From assembly GCA_030430255.1 (NCBI GenBank), contig JAUIGD010000006.1:1-46177 (forward strand): 46,177 nucleotides of DNA. The letters run 5' to 3'. The position numbers and the translations under genes are program-made. The notes beneath the pieces are model-generated. The model did no database searches and was not told where the DNA came from. It saw only the letters and a list, made by a program, of their open reading frames with translations. Positions 43,901-46,177 of this stretch are shown piece by piece (within the stretch, counting starts at the first letter, position 1; each line of letters opens with the position of its first letter). The stretch comes from Verrucomicrobiia bacterium (lineage in GTDB: Bacteria > Verrucomicrobiota > Verrucomicrobiia > Verrucomicrobiales > DEV007).

Positions 43901-44384
43901 CCTCGGGGAGAAGTTCGCCACCTTCCGCGAATTCGCCGGCGCGACCTTGGGCGAGATCTACACGGAGGAATGCTTGGAGGAAGGGCTGCGGTTGGAGGCG
44001 AACACCCTGGAGGCGGGGGTGTTCCTGAACGAAGGGAGCGGGCGCTTCCGGTTCGCCCCGCTGCCGCGCATCGCCCAGGCCTCGCCGAGTTTCGGCGCCG
44101 TGTTCTTCGATGCCGATGGAGACCCGCACCCCGACCTGTTCCTCGCGCAGAATTTCTTCGGCCCACAGCGCGAGACGGGTCGGATGGCCGGCGGGCTCGG
44201 GCAACTCCTGCTCGGCAACGGCGACGGCAGCTTCCGCGCCGTGCCGCCCCGCGAGAGCGGCATCGTGATCCCCGAGGACGCGGTGGCGGTGGCGGCGGTC
44301 GATTTGAACGACGACGGGCAGACCGATCTCGCCGTCTCGACGAACAATGGGGCGGTGAGGGCGTTTGTGCGTTCCGAACGCTGA
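40923..44384 (+). CDS. FG-GAP (VCBS) repeat / ASPIC-UnbV lipoprotein (CRTAC1-like)
   Basis: 1153 residues. A signal peptide with a probable lipobox (LFVSSGC, Cys 30) suggests an outer-surface lipoprotein. Residues about 90-550 contain FG-GAP/VCBS repeats with calcium loops (GDYDGDGLTDLYL, NDVDGDGLLDLFV, ADYDLDGDLDAYL). An ASPIC/UnbV domain follows at about 555-650 (DWIALELRSARGRNTHALGA, GGYLSADAPGEWLIGLGGG, VRWPGGAVQTLAGL). A second set of FG-GAP repeats fills about 675-1140. This is the CRTAC1-like plan: beta-propellers around UnbV. The ATG at 40923 was chosen because GGGGAG lies nine bases upstream; the ATG at 40947 is an alternative with a weaker site. Binding of a surface glycan or protein is expected; no enzyme motif is seen. 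Confidence 0.9.
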   Translation: MLLQPLPAMASHHPSLLLPILLGLFVSSGCERGGETPSSGGGQARELHPFAKLPPLSDVELSPRAGAAGGTLFEKLDPAAAGLDFVHRWEPRGPREEMLQKTGFTGGGVAAGDYDGDGLTDLYLTRPHGGGRLYRNLGGFRFEDATAAAGVDTGPAWTTGACFNDVDGDGLLDLFVCAHDSDNHLFLNRGGGRFEDAASASGLNSIGANVKMAFADYDLDGDLDAYLVTNRLEPVSMPPDREVYEGSPGEFRVREAHRELVTIINLPDGTQKFTKAGQFDRLFRSRLADTGELRFEEVAAESGIDGADHGLDATWWDYDADGDPDLYVSNDFTDPDKFYRNRGDGTFEEIALRTLPHTPWFTMGSAAGDLDGDGLLDLVAADMSATTHFREKVSMGSMDAVAWFLDTAEPRQFMRNAVYLNTGTDRFMEVAHMAGLASSNWTWSIKVADLDGDGREDVFATNGFPFDYLDSDFAAELARSGRATDPAAWRQAPRLPEADLAFQNLGDLRFEPPADGWGLGGPSISFGAACADLDGDGDPDLVVNRFGEAPGLFRNRSEADWIALELRSARGRNTHALGATVSATTADGGRQLRYLNGGGGYLSADAPGEWLIGLGGGGGAAELEVRWPGGAVQTLAGLRAGRRYTVVEPEPAGDPPGEAPPSGKAMFVSSDLLAGAVHRERPYDDFAREPLLPNRLSQSGPPMAFGDLDGDGDEDYFLGGAAGQAGQVFLRAADGRVVAAPGGDALAADAESEDTACALFDADADGDLDLYVGSGSNEWPAGSERYADRLYLNDGAGSFAKAEAALPDTRDSTGGVAAADYDLDGDIDLFVGARAVPGAYPTAPPSRVLRNEGGRFVEAHALEAGMVTAAQWADFDGNGYPNLLVATEYGPVRIWGNDEGELSDGTSDAGIEAITGWWNGLAVADVDGDGDLDFAATNFGLNTKYHPSEKKPQLLYYADFAGDGHPQIVEAKLRAEGLLPVRGKSCSTAAMPHLGEKFATFREFAGATLGEIYTEECLEEGLRLEANTLEAGVFLNEGSGRFRFAPLPRIAQASPSFGAVFFDADGDPHPDLFLAQNFFGPQRETGRMAGGLGQLLLGNGDGSFRAVPPRESGIVIPEDAVAVAAVDLNDDGQTDLAVSTNNGAVRAFVRSER

Positions 44385-44419
44385 GAATCGCGTCGCAGGG
44401 GCGAGAAAAGCTTGGCCAA

Positions 44420-44435
44420 TGGCACGGGATCCGCT
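44420..44435 (+). promoter_or_regulatory. Sigma-54-like promoter upstream of the PEP-CTERM gene
   Basis: TGGCACG-GGAT-CCGCT has all seven bases of the -24 element and the conserved GC of the -12 element at the correct spacing (GG to GC 12 bases). The predicted start, near 44446, leaves a leader of about 15 bases and no Shine-Dalgarno, which weakens the call. Confidence 0.4.
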
Positions 44436-44460
44436 ACGAAAGAGGATAATTCTCCCATTT

Positions 44461-45150
44461 ATGAAGGCGTCCCTCTCTCTTTTCGCTCTCTCCCTCGCGG
44501 TCGCTTCGCTCGCTCCGGCTGCGACCTTCTACCCGATCAGCGGGATCTCGTCGTCGACCGGCGGCAACGATCTCTGGCCCGCCTCCAATCTGATTCAAGG
44601 GCCGGGCGTCGGGTTCGACGCGGCCGAGCCGCACACGAAAACATTGACCAACGACGCCGGGAACTGGGTGACGGACGCGCCAGGTGGGTTTCCTTCCGAT
44701 TACATCGCGTTGGCCGGGGCGCCCGTGCTCACCCTCGATTTGGGTTCGGATGTCGCCTTGAGCGAGATCAGTATCTGGGGGTACTCCGCCACCAATTCCA
44801 ACGGTCTTGCTGAGTTTAGCCTGCGATTTGCAACCGACGCCGAGGGGGCTGGCGGTTTCGGCTCCTCCATCGCTTACAACCCGACTTGGGGCGGGGCTCC
44901 CGGTGCCGGGGCGATCCCGAACAACGATTCCGATCGCATGAGCTTCGCCTTCAGCGAGGTCGTCAGCGCCCGCTACGTCGAATTGACCGCCAGCGACAAC
45001 TGGTTCGTCGCCCCGGGAGATGGCTCTGGCGGAGAACTTGCCGGCGGCGACCGGGTCGGCCTCGGTGAGATTGCCTTCGCCATCCCCGAGCCCTCGACGA
45101 CCGCCTTCGGCCTGCTCGCCGGTCTATTGTTTCTTCGCCGCCGCCGCTGA
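44461..45150 (+). CDS. PEP-CTERM surface protein with discoidin-like domain
   Basis: 229 residues. Signal peptide (1-21, MKASLSLFALSLAVASLAPA). The mature protein is one discoidin-like domain that parallels the N-terminus of the CotH protein: FYPISGISSSTGGNDLWPAS, APGGFPSDYI, VLTLDLGSDVALSEISIWGY and ARYVELTAS, then GGDRVGLGEIAFA. The C-terminus IPEPSTTAFGLLAGLLFLRRRR is a PEP-CTERM sorting signal (PEP motif, hydrophobic helix, basic tail), which an exosortase would process. The ATG at 44461 was chosen because it begins the signal peptide; the frame extends upstream over the presumed promoter. A strong terminator lies downstream. No exosortase gene is in this window. Confidence 0.9.
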   Translation: MKASLSLFALSLAVASLAPAATFYPISGISSSTGGNDLWPASNLIQGPGVGFDAAEPHTKTLTNDAGNWVTDAPGGFPSDYIALAGAPVLTLDLGSDVALSEISIWGYSATNSNGLAEFSLRFATDAEGAGGFGSSIAYNPTWGGAPGAGAIPNNDSDRMSFAFSEVVSARYVELTASDNWFVAPGDGSGGELAGGDRVGLGEIAFAIPEPSTTAFGLLAGLLFLRRRR

Positions 45151-45187
45151 TCGCGGAGCGGACGTTCAACGCCCCCCACCATTTGAG

Positions 45188-45225
45188 CGCCCGCCCCGGT
45201 TTCTCCGGTGCGGGCGTTTTCTTTC
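45188..45225 (+). terminator. Rho-independent terminator after the PEP-CTERM gene
   Basis: CGCCCGCCCCGG pairs with CCGGTGCGGGCG as a 12-bp stem with one mismatch and a 5-nt loop, followed by TTTTCTTTC. This is the clearest terminator in the window and separates the PEP-CTERM gene from the next gene. Confidence 0.85.
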
Positions 45226-45279
45226 TCCATCGATCTCGCCTCCCAACCCACGCCACGCCCAACCCGTCTGATCCGTCTG

Positions 45280-46177
45280 ATGAAACGCATCCGCCATCTC
45301 CTCTCTGCTGCCGCCGCCGCCGCGCTGGTGCTCTCCTCCGCCCAAGCCGTCGAGTTCCACCCGATCATGGGGGTCACTTCGGACACTGATGCCACCGACC
45401 TCTGGCCCGCTTCAAACTTGATCGCCGGCCCCGGGGTCGGCTTCGATGCCGCCGAGCCGCATGATGTCCTTGGCACGACCGGCAGTGGCACGGCTTGGGT
45501 CACCGACGACCCCAACGGAGCCACTGGTGACTACTTTGTCCCCGTGCCAACCCCGGGTCCGCGCCTGGTCTTTGACTTTGGCGAAGTGGTCCCCCTCGGC
45601 GAGGTCAGCATTTGGGGCTACTCGAATGACAACGGCAACGGCATGATCTCGTGCGACCTTCGTTTTTCGGACACCGGGGTGTTCGAGGGCGATCCGGTGA
45701 GCATCACCGGAATCACCCAGCCGACGGTCCCGAGGCAGAGCTTCACCTTCCCCACCGTGTTGGCGCGCTACGTGGAGATGACCCCCACCGACAACCTCTT
45801 CGGCATCGCCCCGCCCGGCGGCGACCGGGTCGGCCTCGCCGAGGTCGCGTTCGAGAAAGTGGTGTTCTCCGAAGACCCGGTCATCTCGGTCCAGACGCCG
45901 CTCGAGCTGACGCTGACGCGGATGCTCGAGGTGTTCGACATCCCCATCGCGAACCTCGGCCAGGACGATCTCGTCATCTCGGGCTACACCTTCTCCGGCA
46001 CGGACGCCGCGGCCTTCGACGTGCCCGCGGGGCCGGCGAACCTCGCCGGCCTCAGCTCCGACCTGTTCGAGCTCGAGTTCGACCCCGCCGGCCTCGAGGG
46101 GGCGGTGAGCGCGACCCTGCACATCGCCAGCAACGATCCCGCCTCGCCGGTGTTCGACGTCGAGATCTCGGGGGTCG
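45280..46177 (+). CDS. Secreted discoidin-like / choice-of-anchor D protein, 3' end outside window
   Basis: 299 complete codons are visible and the frame is still open at the window end. Signal peptide (1-23, MKRIRHLLSAAAAAALVLSS, ending AQA). The discoidin-like domain (about 24-195) parallels those of the two other family members: VEFHPIMGVTSDTDATDLWP, LVFDFGEVVPLGEVSIWGYS and ARYVEMTPTDN, then GGDRVGLAEVAFE. It is followed by a choice-of-anchor D/ASPM-like repeat (VISVQTPLELTLTRMLEVFD, IANLGQDDLVISGYTFSGTD), the same order as in the CotH protein at 33905. The full protein may therefore be another CotH-type or large surface protein. The start is fixed by the signal peptide and follows the terminator by about 55 bp. 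Confidence 0.88.
   Translation, partial: MKRIRHLLSAAAAAALVLSSAQAVEFHPIMGVTSDTDATDLWPASNLIAGPGVGFDAAEPHDVLGTTGSGTAWVTDDPNGATGDYFVPVPTPGPRLVFDFGEVVPLGEVSIWGYSNDNGNGMISCDLRFSDTGVFEGDPVSITGITQPTVPRQSFTFPTVLARYVEMTPTDNLFGIAPPGGDRVGLAEVAFEKVVFSEDPVISVQTPLELTLTRMLEVFDIPIANLGQDDLVISGYTFSGTDAAAFDVPAGPANLAGLSSDLFELEFDPAGLEGAVSATLHIASNDPASPVFDVEISGV

Overview
The window is GC-rich DNA (roughly two thirds G+C by eye) from a bacterium that is most probably a member of Verrucomicrobiota; a planctomycete relative is the main alternative. The evidence is the combination of DUF1501 and DUF1549/DUF1553 proteins, a CX4CH haem motif, WD40/cytochrome and PPC proteins, a CotH/lamin-tail protein, FG-GAP/ASPIC-UnbV and PEP-CTERM proteins, a prepilin-like protein and an ECF sigma factor of the Rhodopirellula/Verrucomicrobium type. 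No rRNA, tRNA or CRISPR array was seen.

Layout. 1-2.3 kb: the 3' part of a REP-associated tyrosine transposase (RAYT), then on the minus strand an A-type Fe-S carrier followed by a membrane protein of unknown function. 2.4-10.6 kb: mutL, a prepilin-like protein, a DUF58/transglutaminase pair, a DUF3820 gene (minus), an ECF sigma/anti-sigma pair and an OmpH/Skp-like chaperone. 10.7-18.9 kb: an eleven-gene plus-strand operon for a Mrp/Mnh-type cation/proton antiporter with three NuoL/M/N-like subunits and an MnhG that carries a histone-H1-like lysine-rich tail. 19.0-19.9 kb: a DapA-family aldolase/lyase.

20.0-33.7 kb: a minus-strand cluster of exported proteins, read from right to left: two Tat-exported DUF1501 proteins, a DUF1549/DUF1553 protein with haem motifs, a PPC protein, a WD40/cytochrome c protein, and a secreted or lipoprotein dikinase with the domain order of glucan water dikinases. 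33.9-46.2 kb: plus-strand secreted or surface proteins, namely a 1366-residue CotH/lamin-tail protein, a choice-of-anchor P/thrombospondin-3 protein, an ECF-like sigma factor, a large FG-GAP/UnbV lipoprotein, a PEP-CTERM protein, and a further secreted protein cut by the window end. The first, fifth and sixth of these share a discoidin-like domain of about 170-190 residues.

The strongest unexplained signal is a set of REP-like palindromes scattered through the window that also carries a RAYT gene. One 20-nt family occurs seven times, including a three-unit 107-bp tandem array and one copy inside a coding sequence; a base-pair-preserving double change supports a hairpin. A second, composite palindrome of exactly 38 codons lies in frame between the start codon and the hydrophobic core of the DUF1549 signal peptide; removing it restores an ordinary signal peptide. 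Other leads are the MnhG lysine-rich tail, the third antiporter subunit that lacks the channel lysine, the shared discoidin-like domain with a sigma-54-like promoter, and the recurring word TTGTTAG.
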